Assembly (NCBI RefSeq): GCF_017876625.1
Contig: NZ_JAGIOH010000002.1
Coordinates: forward strand, 1-61,053
Length of the DNA: 61,053 nucleotides
Source: Streptomyces syringium
Lineage (GTDB): Bacteria; Actinomycetota; Actinomycetes; Streptomycetales; Streptomycetaceae
Direction: 5' to 3'
This document shows positions 25,701-34,010 of the stretch, one piece after another (positions within the stretch are counted from its first letter, which is position 1; every line of letters begins with the position of its first letter). The notes beneath the pieces were generated by a model. That model did not search any database. It worked only from the letters and a program-made list of their open reading frames with translations, and was not told where the DNA came from. The position numbers and the translations under genes are program-made.

Positions 25701-28700
25701 CGGGCAACTGGCCGACCAGCTGCCGGAGTTCATGATCCCGGCCCGGTTCGTCCATCTGGACCGGCTGCCCCTGTCGCCGAACGGGAAGCTGGACCGGCGC
25801 CTGCTGCCGGCACCGGGTGCCGTGGAGGGCAAGGCGCCGGGCGCCGCGCCGCGCACCGCCGGGGAGAAGGCGCTCGCCGCCATCTGGGCCGAGGTCCTGG
25901 GCGTGGAGCGGGTCGGCGCGCACGACAACTACTACGCCCTGGGGGGCGATTCGCTGCTGATGCTGCGCGTCCGCGCGCTGGCCGAACGGCAGGGGCTTCG
26001 CTTCACGCTGGACGACCTCATGCGCCACCCGACCGTGGCCGGCCTCGCCGCGCACGTCGCCCACACCTCGTCCGCACCGGCTCCGGCGCGGGAGACCGCG
26101 CTGGCGCCCTTCGCCCTGGTCCCCGACGTGGACCGCGGGCGGCTGGCGGAGGGGGCCGTGGACGCGTTCCCCATGACGCGGCTGCAGATCGGGCTCGTCT
26201 ACCACAGCCGCCGCGAGGAGCACTCCGCCGTCTACCACGACGTCTTCCGCTACCGCCTGGCGATGGTGTGGGACGAGGAGCGGTTCCGGTCCGCCTTCGG
26301 CCGGCTCACCGCCCGCCACCCGGCTCTGCGCTCCTCCTTCGACCTCGGCGGTTTCTGTGAGCCGCTGCAGATCGTGCACGCGAGCGCCACCGGCGGCCTC
26401 GACGTCGCCGACCTGCGCGGCAGTACCCCGGAGGCCGCCGAGGCGGTGATCGGCGCGCACGTGGAGGAACGGCGCTTCCACCGCTACGACTTCGAGCGGG
26501 CCCCCCTGTATCTCTTCCGCGCGCATGTGTGCGAGGGGGCGGTGGAGCTGGTGTTCAGCTTCCACCACGCCCTGCTCGACGGCGGCAGCGTCGCCGGCCT
26601 GCTGCGCGAGCTCCTCCAGGACTACCAGCACGCCCTGGGGGCCGCCATCGGCCCCGTGGCGGACACGGCCCTGCCCAGCCCCGCCCACCATGTGCGCGAG
26701 GAGCGGGCGGCGCAGGCCGACCCCGCGGCGCGGGAGCACTGGCGGCGCACGCTCCAGGGCGCCGAGGTATTGCGCCTGGACGGCTTCGCACCGGCCGGGG
26801 TGCCGCGCGGGGGTGGCCGTGTGGTGCACCACGCGTTCTTCCCCGACGATCTCGCCCAGGAGGTCCGGGGCCTGGCGCGGCAGCATGCCGTGCCGGTGAA
26901 GTCCGTCCTGCTGGCCGCGCACTGCCTGACCCTGCGCCTGTTCGGCGGGCTCGAGGAGTTCACCACCGGGCTCATCACCCACGGGCGTCCCGAGCGCGAG
27001 GACGCCGAGCGGATGGCCGGACTGTTCCTCAACACCCTGCCCGTGCGGGTGGGCGTGCCCCGCGCCGAGGCGCCGGGCAGCTGGCTGGAGGTGGTCAGGG
27101 AGCTGTTCCGGCAGGAGCGCGCCGCCCACGCCCACCGGCGGTACCCGCTGAGCGCCATCCAGGAGGACCACGGCGGCCCGGTGCTGCACACGGCGTTCAA
27201 CTATGTGCACTTCCACGTCCTGGCGCAGGTGCTGAGCCTGCCCGGTCTGCGGCTGGAGTCCTTCACGACCTGGGAGGAGACCGACTTCCAGCTGCTCGTC
27301 AACGCCTTCACCGACCCCGTCGGCGGGCGGATGGGGCTGCGGGTCGACGGCGGGGGCCAGGGCATCACATCCGGGCAGGCCGAGCTGTTCGCCCGCACCT
27401 TCACCGCGGTGCTGCGCCGGATCGTCGCCCGCCCCGAGGAGGCCGTGGACTTCGCCTTCCTCGCTCCCCCGCCCCGGGCGCTGCCGGGCCCGGCGGCCAC
27501 GCAGGACGTGGTGAGCCTGTTCGACCGGCAGGCCGGCCGCACCCCCGGCGCCGTCGCCGTGTCCGCCGGCGACGGCGCATGGACCTACCGCGACCTGCGG
27601 GAGAGGGCCGAGCGGGTGGCCCGGCGGCTGCTGGACCTCGGCACCCGGCCCGGGGACCGGGTCGGCCTCGCCACGGGCCGCTCACTGCAGACGATCGCCG
27701 CCGTCCTCGGCATCGCCAAGGCCGGTGCCGTGTGCGTGCCCCTGGACCCCGCCTATCCGGCGGCGCGGCTGGCCGCCATGGTGGAGCAGGCCCGTCCGGT
27801 GCGGATCATCGCCCGGGCGGCGGACGCCGGCCTCGTGCCGGATCCCGGCCTGCTGCTGCCCGCCGAGTCGCTGCAGGGCCCGCTGGACGCCCGGGCCGCG
27901 GAGCGGGTGCTGCCGGCGGTCGATCCGGCCGGCGGCGCCTACGTCCTGTTCACCTCCGGCTCCACCGGCCGGCCCAAGGGCGTGGCGATGCCGCACCGCT
28001 CGCTGGCCGCCCTCATCGGCTGGCAGATCCGCGGCGCCTCCGCGGCGCCCGGCGGGAAGACGGCCCAGTACGCGCCGCTGAGCTTCGACGTCTCCTTCCA
28101 GGAGATCTACTCCACGCTCTGCTGCGGCGGCACCCTGCGCCTGGTCACCGAGGACGAACGGCGCGACATGCCCGCACTGTTGCGGCTGCTGGACCGGGAG
28201 GAGGTCGAGCGTATCTTCCTGCCCTACGTCGCGCTGCAGCAGCTGGCCGAGGCGTCCGCCGCGCTGGGCATCGTCCCGCGGCGGCTGCGCGTCATCGTCT
28301 CCTCCGGCGAGCAGCTGCGGGTGACCGACGAGATCCGCAGGCTGCTGGCCGCGCTGCCGGGGGCGGTCCTGGAGAACCAGTACGGGCCGACCGAGTCACA
28401 TGTCGTCACCCGCCACACCATGACCGGCGACCCCGCCTCCTTCCCGCTGCTCGCCCCGATCGGCACCCCCGTCGAGGGCGCCGAGGTGCACGTCCTGGAC
28501 GAACGGGGCCGGCCGGTGCCGGCCGGCGTCAAGGGCGAGCTGCACGTGGGCGGTGCGGTGCTCGCCGACGGCTATCTCGGCGATCCGGCGCTGACCGCCG
28601 AACGGTTCGTGACCCTCGCCGGCCCCTGGGGAACGCGCAGGCTCTACCGGACCGGCGACCTCGCCCTGGTCCTGCCCGACGGCACCTTGCACTACGCGGG

Positions 28701-30210
28701 CCGCGCGGACACCCAGGTCAAGGTCCGCGGCTACCGGGTGGAGCCCGCCGAGGCGGAACTCGCCCTGACCGAGCTGGCCGCACGCCACGGGGCGCGCGTC
28801 CGGGAGGCCGCGGTGGTGGCACGCGAGGACCCCGGCGGGCAGACGGCCCTGGTCGCCTTCCTCGTCGGCGACGCCGGCCGCACCGACCTGCCGGCGCTGC
28901 GCACCGAACTGCGCACCGTCCTGCCGGACTTCATGGTCCCCACCCACTGGCAGTGGCTGCCCGCGCTGCCGCTGACGCCCTCCGGCAAACGCGACGATGG
29001 GGCACTGCGCACCCTGCCGCTCTCGGGGGGCGGCTCCCGCGGCGGCACCCCGCCGGGCGACGCCTACGAGCGGACGCTGGTGCAGATGCTCGCCGACCTG
29101 CTGGGCGGCGGCCCCGTCGGGATCCACGACGACATCTTCGCCTGCGGTGCCACCTCGATCACCGTGATGCGGCTCGTCGTGCTCATCGAGCAGCGCTACG
29201 GCGTCGCGATCGGTCTCTCCCGGTTCATCGCCGCGCCGACGGTCGCCGCGCTCGCCGCCCTGCTGCGCTCCGGCCACGCGGCCGCCGCCTTCGACCCGCT
29301 GGTGCCGATCCGTACGGGCGGCAGCCGGCGGCCGCTGTTCCTGACCCACCCCATGGGCGGCAACGTCCTGTGCTACCTGCCGCTGGGCCGGCACCTGCCC
29401 GGGGACCAGCCGCTGTACGCCTTCCAGGCGGCCGGCGCCGAGCCGGGCAGCGAACCGCTGCGGACGCTGCCGGAGATCGCCGCCTCGTACATCGCGGCCA
29501 TGCGCCGCGTCCAGCCCGAGGGCCCGTATCTGATCGGCGGCTGGTCCTTCGGCGGCTTCGTCGCCTTCGAGATGGCCCGGCAGCTGCGGGCGGCCGGCGA
29601 GGAGACGGCGCGGGTCATCCTGCTGGACACGGTCGCGGTCGGCCCCGAGGCGCGGCGCGGCGCCTACTCGGACGAGGCGCTGCTGGGCTGGTTCTTCTGG
29701 GAACTGCTCTGGCTGCGCCGCGGGGGTTCCTCGCCGCTGGCCGTCGTCCCCGCGGAACTCACCACGCTGGACGAGAAGTTCTCCTTCATCGCCGGCCTGG
29801 CCGTCGGTGAGGGCGTCCTGCCCGCCGACGGCGCCGACGCCCTGGTCCGCAGACTGTTCCGGGTCTACGCCGCCAACTGGCGTGCGACCGTGGAGCACCG
29901 GGCGGGCCCGGCCGACCAGGACATCGTCCTGCTGCGGGCGAGCGAGCCGCTGCCGCAGGTGCTGCGGTCGATGCACGGCGCCGCCGGCACCCGGTACACC
30001 GACCCGGCCAACGGATGGCGGGAGGTGACCACCGGTGCGGTGCAGGTCGTGACCGTCCCCGGAGACCACCTCACGATCATGGAAGAGCCGCACGTGGCGG
30101 ACGTGGCCCGGGCCATCGCGGAGCTGACCGGCACGGTCACCGCACCGCCGGCCCCCACCTCCCCCACCTCCCCCGCCCGTTCCACCCGTTCCACCCCGAA
30201 AGGACACTGA
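22753..30210 (+). CDS. Bimodular NRPS, C-A(Ser)-T-C-A(Pro-like)-T-TE, pyrrolizidine-type
   Basis: With start GTG 22753 the protein has 2485 residues. C1 has H181-H182-L-V-A-D186 and, being first, is probably a lipoinitiation domain accepting an acyl-CoA. A1 has TSGSTGQPKG at 667 and FDVSVW at 710-715; the ten specificity positions read D-V-W-H-F-S-L-V-D-K, a well-known serine code. T1 carries Ser1067 in GGDSLL. C2 has H1271-H1272...D1276. A2 has FDVSFQ at 1778-1783 and reads D-V-Q-F-V-S-Q-V-V-K, closest to the proline code D-V-Q-L-I-A-H-V-V-K but changed at four positions. T2 carries Ser2135 in GATSI. TE has GWSFGG with Ser2265, Asp2292 and His2439. No epimerase is present. It probably makes an N-acyl-Ser-Pro thioester for cyclisation. 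The start is uncertain: TTG 22654 is also in frame, while the best ribosome site (GGGAAAGGG) precedes an ATC at 22852. Confidence 0.92.
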   Translation: MPAEAPGPAIRRRVRRGRGSGCPQHGFREREKLINTGSSRLPTEQSVPLSPYQRDIWPAAQRAPKSPQFNATIVEEFTGAVDVALLRDCLTLTLERHDAFRLRFGEKDGVPRQWLAGALVADGAPAVEVVDLSSAPDPGAACLDWRERVLRTPFDLGGGPLFRVALLRESSTAVHLVIQVHHLVADGRAMDLVHAEATQEYTRRARAGAVEVRDAAPSALESAAGRGDYFASPQYEADRAFHRGELARMEPSFFARRHEGQAVPAFGRHAFTVPGDVVQRIKDSGGSPFAFLAAALGTWLARVHRTSEAVLGMPLLNRSRAELSTVAQYANTLPLRVEVPQGRPLAEVAAQVQDSLALLQEHQRLPYGEVLRELPAAGGGERRLYDVTLSFMSLKPVKPLAEGVGRSGPLHFAPPHDQEALAVYTVSTRGSSELRVFLNYATDVFDADLPVTSLAEHLMSLIGHGLDKPEQPAAGLPLAGGAELERLRGFARGPRVAFAEEATLPALFEARAALVPGRPAVFWPDGPDGPDGPGAMGYAELEARSGRIAAALRARGVGPGDRVAVLMARGPHLLPAVLGILRAGGAYVPVDPGHPVRRIAFVLADSGAKAVVTDAPATAVPVPEGVALCPVQELLDGPDGADGPPGAESPAGPGATARDLAYVIYTSGSTGQPKGVMVEHRSVVNRLAWMQRAYPIGAGDVLLQKTPVSFDVSVWELFWWALEGAAVALLPPGGEKDPELMLRTVAQRGVSVLHFVPSMLGPFLDLLEQAPERLAEARSLRYVFCSGEALPPGRVEQFHRVFAPAAGGAPRLVNLYGPTEAAVDVSVYECEPSAAVARVPIGRPVDNTELYVLGPDGAPQPVGVPGELCIAGVQVARGYLNRPELTQEKFVADPWVLDGRLYRTGDLARWLADGTLEYLGRIDGQVKVRGNRVEPGEVQDALARVPGVREAAVADHASAGRGTYLVGYYVTGDGRALDGAGLRGQLADQLPEFMIPARFVHLDRLPLSPNGKLDRRLLPAPGAVEGKAPGAAPRTAGEKALAAIWAEVLGVERVGAHDNYYALGGDSLLMLRVRALAERQGLRFTLDDLMRHPTVAGLAAHVAHTSSAPAPARETALAPFALVPDVDRGRLAEGAVDAFPMTRLQIGLVYHSRREEHSAVYHDVFRYRLAMVWDEERFRSAFGRLTARHPALRSSFDLGGFCEPLQIVHASATGGLDVADLRGSTPEAAEAVIGAHVEERRFHRYDFERAPLYLFRAHVCEGAVELVFSFHHALLDGGSVAGLLRELLQDYQHALGAAIGPVADTALPSPAHHVREERAAQADPAAREHWRRTLQGAEVLRLDGFAPAGVPRGGGRVVHHAFFPDDLAQEVRGLARQHAVPVKSVLLAAHCLTLRLFGGLEEFTTGLITHGRPEREDAERMAGLFLNTLPVRVGVPRAEAPGSWLEVVRELFRQERAAHAHRRYPLSAIQEDHGGPVLHTAFNYVHFHVLAQVLSLPGLRLESFTTWEETDFQLLVNAFTDPVGGRMGLRVDGGGQGITSGQAELFARTFTAVLRRIVARPEEAVDFAFLAPPPRALPGPAATQDVVSLFDRQAGRTPGAVAVSAGDGAWTYRDLRERAERVARRLLDLGTRPGDRVGLATGRSLQTIAAVLGIAKAGAVCVPLDPAYPAARLAAMVEQARPVRIIARAADAGLVPDPGLLLPAESLQGPLDARAAERVLPAVDPAGGAYVLFTSGSTGRPKGVAMPHRSLAALIGWQIRGASAAPGGKTAQYAPLSFDVSFQEIYSTLCCGGTLRLVTEDERRDMPALLRLLDREEVERIFLPYVALQQLAEASAALGIVPRRLRVIVSSGEQLRVTDEIRRLLAALPGAVLENQYGPTESHVVTRHTMTGDPASFPLLAPIGTPVEGAEVHVLDERGRPVPAGVKGELHVGGAVLADGYLGDPALTAERFVTLAGPWGTRRLYRTGDLALVLPDGTLHYAGRADTQVKVRGYRVEPAEAELALTELAARHGARVREAAVVAREDPGGQTALVAFLVGDAGRTDLPALRTELRTVLPDFMVPTHWQWLPALPLTPSGKRDDGALRTLPLSGGGSRGGTPPGDAYERTLVQMLADLLGGGPVGIHDDIFACGATSITVMRLVVLIEQRYGVAIGLSRFIAAPTVAALAALLRSGHAAAAFDPLVPIRTGGSRRPLFLTHPMGGNVLCYLPLGRHLPGDQPLYAFQAAGAEPGSEPLRTLPEIAASYIAAMRRVQPEGPYLIGGWSFGGFVAFEMARQLRAAGEETARVILLDTVAVGPEARRGAYSDEALLGWFFWELLWLRRGGSSPLAVVPAELTTLDEKFSFIAGLAVGEGVLPADGADALVRRLFRVYAANWRATVEHRAGPADQDIVLLRASEPLPQVLRSMHGAAGTRYTDPANGWREVTTGAVQVVTVPGDHLTIMEEPHVADVARAIAELTGTVTAPPAPTSPTSPARSTRSTPKGH

Positions 30211-30213
30211 ACC

Positions 30214-31386
30214 ATGTCCCTGCACACCCGTACCCGGGCGATCGTCGTCGGAGCCGGCATCGGCGGGCTCGCGACCGCCGTGGCCCTGCGGCGCGTGGGC
30301 GTCGAGGTGGAGGTCTACGAACGCGCGAGCGAGCTGCGGCCCGCCGGATTCGGCATATCCGTCGTGAGCAACGCCGTGTCCGCCCTGCGCGTGCTGGGCA
30401 TCGACCTCGGCCTGGAGAAGCGCGGCCAGACCATCGTGCACACCGAGATCATGACCGGCGACGGGCGGACCCTGCGGTCACTGCCGATCGAGTCCGAAGG
30501 CGACCGGCTCGGCGCGCCGAGCGTGGCCATGGCCCGCGGCGACCTCCACGCGGCCCTGCTGGACGGCCTCGGCGACCAGGTGGTCCGCACGGGCGCCGTG
30601 GCCACCGGCTACGAACGCACGGCCTCCGGCGGGGTGCGGGTGCGCTTCGAGGACGGCCGCGAGGCCACCGGTGACATCCTGATCGGCGCCGACGGCATCA
30701 ACTCCGTCGTGCGGCGCCAGCGCACGGGCGACGGCCGGCCGCGCTACGGCGGCTTCCTGTGCTGGCTGGCCGTGACGCCCTACGAACACCCGCGCATGAC
30801 CACCGGGTTCAACGGCCACTACTGGGGGGTCGGCAAACGCTTCGGCATCCACGACGTGGGCCACGGCCGCGCCTACTGGTGGGGCACCATCAACATGCCG
30901 GTCCACGCGGCCCGCGCCTGGAACGGCGACAAGGACCAGATCGTCCGCGCGTACGCCGGCTGGGCCGACGAGGTCCGCCACGCCGTGCGCACCACGCCCG
31001 TGGAGGACATCGTCGCCGTGCCGGCGCTGGACCGGCCCTTCCTGGAGCAGTGGGGCGACGGCCCGGTGACCCTGCTGGGCGACGCGGCGCACCCGATGCT
31101 GCCGAGCCTGGGCCAGGGCGGCAGCACCGCCATCGAGGACGCCGTGGTGCTGGCCCAGTGCCTGGCCTCGCACAGCGACCCGGTCGCGGCGCTGCGGGCG
31201 TATGAGAACACCCGCCGGGAACGCACCCGGTTCATGGTCGAGACCTCGGCCAAGTTCGCCGGCTTCGAGCAGGTGGAGAACCCGGTGCTGTGCGCCGTCC
31301 GCGACGCCTACCTGCGCCGCGCACCGCAGTCCGTGCTCTTCGCCCCCTTCCAGCGGGCCCTGACCCCCCAGCTGCTGGGCAGTTGA
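30214..31386 (+). CDS. FAD-dependent monooxygenase (PxaB/LgnC/BraC-like)
   Basis: The protein has 390 residues, starting 3 bp after the NRPS stop with AAAGGA upstream. Group A flavoprotein monooxygenase motifs are complete: GAGIGGLATAVALRRVG near residue 12, the GADGINSVVRRQ (DG) motif and GDAAHPMLPSLGQGG (GD motif) near residue 290. In legonmycin, pyrrolizixenamide and brabantamide biosynthesis the enzyme encoded beside the bimodular NRPS performs a Baeyer-Villiger-type oxidation of the released bicyclic peptide, triggering ring contraction or lactone formation. The gene order here is the same, so the same role is inferred. Confidence 0.88.
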   Translation: MSLHTRTRAIVVGAGIGGLATAVALRRVGVEVEVYERASELRPAGFGISVVSNAVSALRVLGIDLGLEKRGQTIVHTEIMTGDGRTLRSLPIESEGDRLGAPSVAMARGDLHAALLDGLGDQVVRTGAVATGYERTASGGVRVRFEDGREATGDILIGADGINSVVRRQRTGDGRPRYGGFLCWLAVTPYEHPRMTTGFNGHYWGVGKRFGIHDVGHGRAYWWGTINMPVHAARAWNGDKDQIVRAYAGWADEVRHAVRTTPVEDIVAVPALDRPFLEQWGDGPVTLLGDAAHPMLPSLGQGGSTAIEDAVVLAQCLASHSDPVAALRAYENTRRERTRFMVETSAKFAGFEQVENPVLCAVRDAYLRRAPQSVLFAPFQRALTPQLLGS

Positions 31387-31435
31387 ACCACCCCCCTTTG
31401 CGGCCGAGACCACCGGACACGACAGAAGAGCAGGC

Positions 31436-31849
31436 ATGACCCATCCCGACGCACGCACCGTCGTCACCCGCTACCTGAAGGCCCTGCGCACCCGTGACGC
31501 GCAGGCGATCCCCGAGCTCATCGCGGCCGACGCCGTCTACCGCATCCCCGGCAGCCACCCGCTGGCCGGAACCTTCCACGGCCTGGACGAGATCGCGAGG
31601 AAGTTCTTCACCCCCATGGGGGCGCTGTTCGACCCGGAGGCCGCCTACGCGGTGGAGGTCTCGCACCTCCTCGCCGAGGGCGACCAGGTGTCGGTCGAGT
31701 GCGTCACCCGCTCCACGACCGTGCACGGCACCGAGTACGCGATCGATATCAGCGCGCAGTTCACGGTCCGCGACGGACGGATCGTGAGCATGCGGGAGTA
31801 CTTCGACACCCAGTACTTCGCCCGGACGCTGTTCGGACAGGACGGGTAG
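31436..31849 (+). CDS. SnoaL-like / NTF2-fold protein
   Basis: The protein has 137 residues, starting at ATG 31436, 49 bp after the monooxygenase, so it is probably in the same operon. VVTRYLKALRTRDAQAIPEL, YRIPGSHPLAGTFHGLDEIA and FTVRDGRIVSMREYFDTQYF are the helix, cone opening and sheet phrases of SnoaL-like polyketide-cyclase/NTF2 proteins. Such proteins act as cyclases, hydrolases or isomerases. In this cluster it could guide ring formation or hydrolysis after oxidation. Minimal pyrrolizidine clusters with only NRPS and monooxygenase are known, so this may be an accessory enzyme. Confidence 0.82.
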   Translation: MTHPDARTVVTRYLKALRTRDAQAIPELIAADAVYRIPGSHPLAGTFHGLDEIARKFFTPMGALFDPEAAYAVEVSHLLAEGDQVSVECVTRSTTVHGTEYAIDISAQFTVRDGRIVSMREYFDTQYFARTLFGQDG

Positions 31850-32055
31850 GCCCTCCCGCTTCCCGTCCTCTTTCCCCTTCACCGGCCGGGGCGCCCGTAG
31901 CCAGGCGTCCCGGCTCCGCCGGCCGGGCTGCGGGGCCTGCGGGGCCTCGTAGGTGCGCTGCGTGGTCCCGTACGTGGGCTGCCGGGAATACTCCGGCGGG
32001 GCCGCCTCGTTTGATCCCGGGTCCCTGCTGCTCCTGACCCGAACCGGGAAGTGCC

Positions 32056-32712
32056 TTGCCTGACATCGCGTCCTCCGCCACCGTGGCCCCTCTCCCGCCG
32101 CTCACCGCCCAGGCGGAACACCTGATCGCGCTCGGGGTGCACGAGCTCGCGGGGATCCCCGCCCAGGAGCTGCGCGCCTTCGCCGCGGACGCCGCCGGCA
32201 GGGACAGCGACGCCCTGCTCGCCGTCCACCCCGACCGCGCCCCCGCCTCCGCCCTCGCACCCCTGCTCCGGCACGACGGCAAGCCCGGTTTCGTCGTCAC
32301 CGACATGCCCGACGTCGACCGCTTCGGCCCCTGTGGCGTGGAGTTGCCCGACGCCCCCCTCTACCTCATCACCGGCCTCGACCGTGGCGACCACCTGGCC
32401 GACTGGAGCCCACAGGAGGCGCTGCCCGCCCTCGCCCGGCAGGACCGCACCCCGCTGCTGCTGGCCGAAGGCATCCACTGGCTGCTCCAGCAGCCGGCCG
32501 TCCTGGAGCGCAACCGCTGCTTCATGACCATCGGTTCCCGGTTGCGCAAGGCCAACGGCGCCCTGGACGCCCGTACCCCGGCGCTCTGGATCAGCAACGG
32601 CACCGGGCGGGACGGGCGCGAGCGGCGCAACGCCCCGAAGGTCGGCTGGTGTTGGTGGGGCAACCGCCACACCTGGCTCGGCTTCGCCTCCGCCACGGGC
32701 CGCAGGCGCTAG
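32056..32712 (+). CDS. DUF5701 family protein
   Basis: The protein has 218 residues, starting at TTG 32056 after CGGGAAG. The phrases LIALGVHELAGIPAQELRAF, VDRFGPCGVELPDAPLYLIT, HWLLQQPAVLERNRCFMTIG and APKVGWCWWGNRHTWLGFAS match a conserved actinobacterial family of unknown function that I know as DUF5701. No catalytic motif is recognised. The 206 bp before it holds no gene I can support. Confidence 0.8.
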   Translation: MPDIASSATVAPLPPLTAQAEHLIALGVHELAGIPAQELRAFAADAAGRDSDALLAVHPDRAPASALAPLLRHDGKPGFVVTDMPDVDRFGPCGVELPDAPLYLITGLDRGDHLADWSPQEALPALARQDRTPLLLAEGIHWLLQQPAVLERNRCFMTIGSRLRKANGALDARTPALWISNGTGRDGRERRNAPKVGWCWWGNRHTWLGFASATGRRR

Positions 32713-32821
32713 ATTCCCCAGCAGGACCGGCTTCGTTCCGCACCGGCCGCTGCGGGGCGCTCTCCCCGCCGGCACGGTCACGCCCCCCGGGCCCACCCCG
32801 CGGGCGCGGAGACGAGCGGAC

Positions 32822-33559
32822 TCAGGGGCGCTGCGGGCCAGCCCCGGAGCCGCGGCGGGATACGGGGCGGGGAGCTCCCAGGCGGACGCGGCGGACTCCG
32901 GGCGAGAAGTGCAGGACCGGGGCGCCGTCGGGGGGCGGCAGGCCCGCGGCCCGGGTGAGGGACTCTTGAAGCCCGTCCTCGCGGGCGGCCGACAGCGGCC
33001 AGGGTTCGTGGGTGACGGGGGTCTGCCACAGCCGTCCGGCCCGGCGGGTGACCGCACGCCAGCGTGAGGTCAGCCAGATGTCCCGCTCACCGGGGACGAG
33101 CGCCCGGCCGGGACGGACGGTCAGGTGGTAGGAGGGGGATCCGCCGCGGCGGACACCCGTGTAGGTGATGCTCCCGTCGCCCCTGGTACGCAGGCTGAGG
33201 TCCCCGAGGTGGTAGGGGGCGCCGGCGAGGCGGGCGGTGAGCATCAGGGCACTGGATACCTCCAGGGAGAAGAACCACAAGGCCTCCGTGCCGTCCTCGA
33301 GGCGGACATAGGTGCGCAGGTTCGTCTCCAGGAAGGCGGCCCGGCGGCCGGCCGGCGGGCCGGGGGGCCGTACGCGGCTCATGAGGAAGGGGGTGAAGCT
33401 GACCCAGGCCGCGTCGTGGTAGAGGTCTGCGCTCAGGCCGGGGGGAAGGAGCGCCTGCACCACGGCCGGCTCGTAGGGCCAGTGGACGAAGGTCTGGCAC
33501 AGCCACTGGGCCTCGAGCAGGGGGAAGGCGAGGTGGTGCTCAGCCGGCGGGGACACCAT
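32822..33559 (-). CDS. DUF2071 (YqjF-like) protein
   Basis: The protein has 245 residues. It starts with AQWLCQTFVHWPYEPAVVQA, then LYHDAAWVSFTPFLMSRVRP, FLETNLRTYVRLEDGTEALW and FFSLEVSSALM. These are the standard blocks of DUF2071, a beta-barrel family resembling acetoacetate decarboxylase. The function is unknown. The last about 20 residues are low complexity. It is convergent with the DUF5701 gene, with 109 bp between the stops. Confidence 0.85.
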   Translation of the reverse strand: MVSPPAEHHLAFPLLEAQWLCQTFVHWPYEPAVVQALLPPGLSADLYHDAAWVSFTPFLMSRVRPPGPPAGRRAAFLETNLRTYVRLEDGTEALWFFSLEVSSALMLTARLAGAPYHLGDLSLRTRGDGSITYTGVRRGGSPSYHLTVRPGRALVPGERDIWLTSRWRAVTRRAGRLWQTPVTHEPWPLSAAREDGLQESLTRAAGLPPPDGAPVLHFSPGVRRVRLGAPRPVSRRGSGAGPQRP

Positions 33560-33631
33560 GGGGGCCTGCCTCTGCCGGGCCGGCGCGGGCCGTCGCGGGC
33601 CGGGGCCGTCCTGTCGTCTCGCCCCGGCTCG

Positions 33632-33904
33632 TCATGGCTGGGTGTTCTTGCCGTGTCCCTCGTCGCGTGTGCGCTCCTTCTCCGCGTCTTTCTTGGTTCT
33701 TCCGCCGCGCGCTCGCACGCCTTCGAGGGGCTCGTCGTGTGCCGTGCCGCCTCGGGCGGGGTAGCCCTCGCGGGCGCCGGCGGTGCCCGGCACGGAGCGC
33801 TCACGCGGCCGGCTCTCCCGGCCGGAGTGGGCTCCAGGTCCCCTCTCGTCGCGGGCCCGCTCCTGGGGGGTGCGGCGTGGGTCATCGGGCTGGTGTCGGG
33901 GCAT
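33632..33904 (-). CDS. Small hydrophilic hypothetical protein
   Basis: The frame has 90 residues rich in Arg, Glu, Gly and Asp without hydrophobic segments (DDPRRTPQERARDERG, RARGGRTKKDAEKERTRDEG). It lies downstream of the SDR gene on the same strand. Composition resembles the small disordered stress-associated proteins common in Streptomyces, but no family is recognised and the start is weakly supported. If it is not real, 33560-34010 is simply intergenic. Confidence 0.35.
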   Translation of the reverse strand: MPRHQPDDPRRTPQERARDERGPGAHSGRESRPRERSVPGTAGAREGYPARGGTAHDEPLEGVRARGGRTKKDAEKERTRDEGHGKNTQP

Positions 33905-34010
33905 GTCGGCCGCCTTGGGGTCGTGGTCCGGCTGCCCCGCCGCGCCGTGGTGGCGGGGCAGCCGACTGGGTACCCCGATGGGGGCGGCGTATGCGTTGCC
34001 GGTTTTCCGG

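Noticed and set aside
22576..27216. 1546-codon open frame antisense to the NRPS
   Set aside because: It is a shadow of the real plus-strand NRPS caused by third-position G/C bias; no domain is recognisable and composition is Arg/Pro/Gly/His noise.
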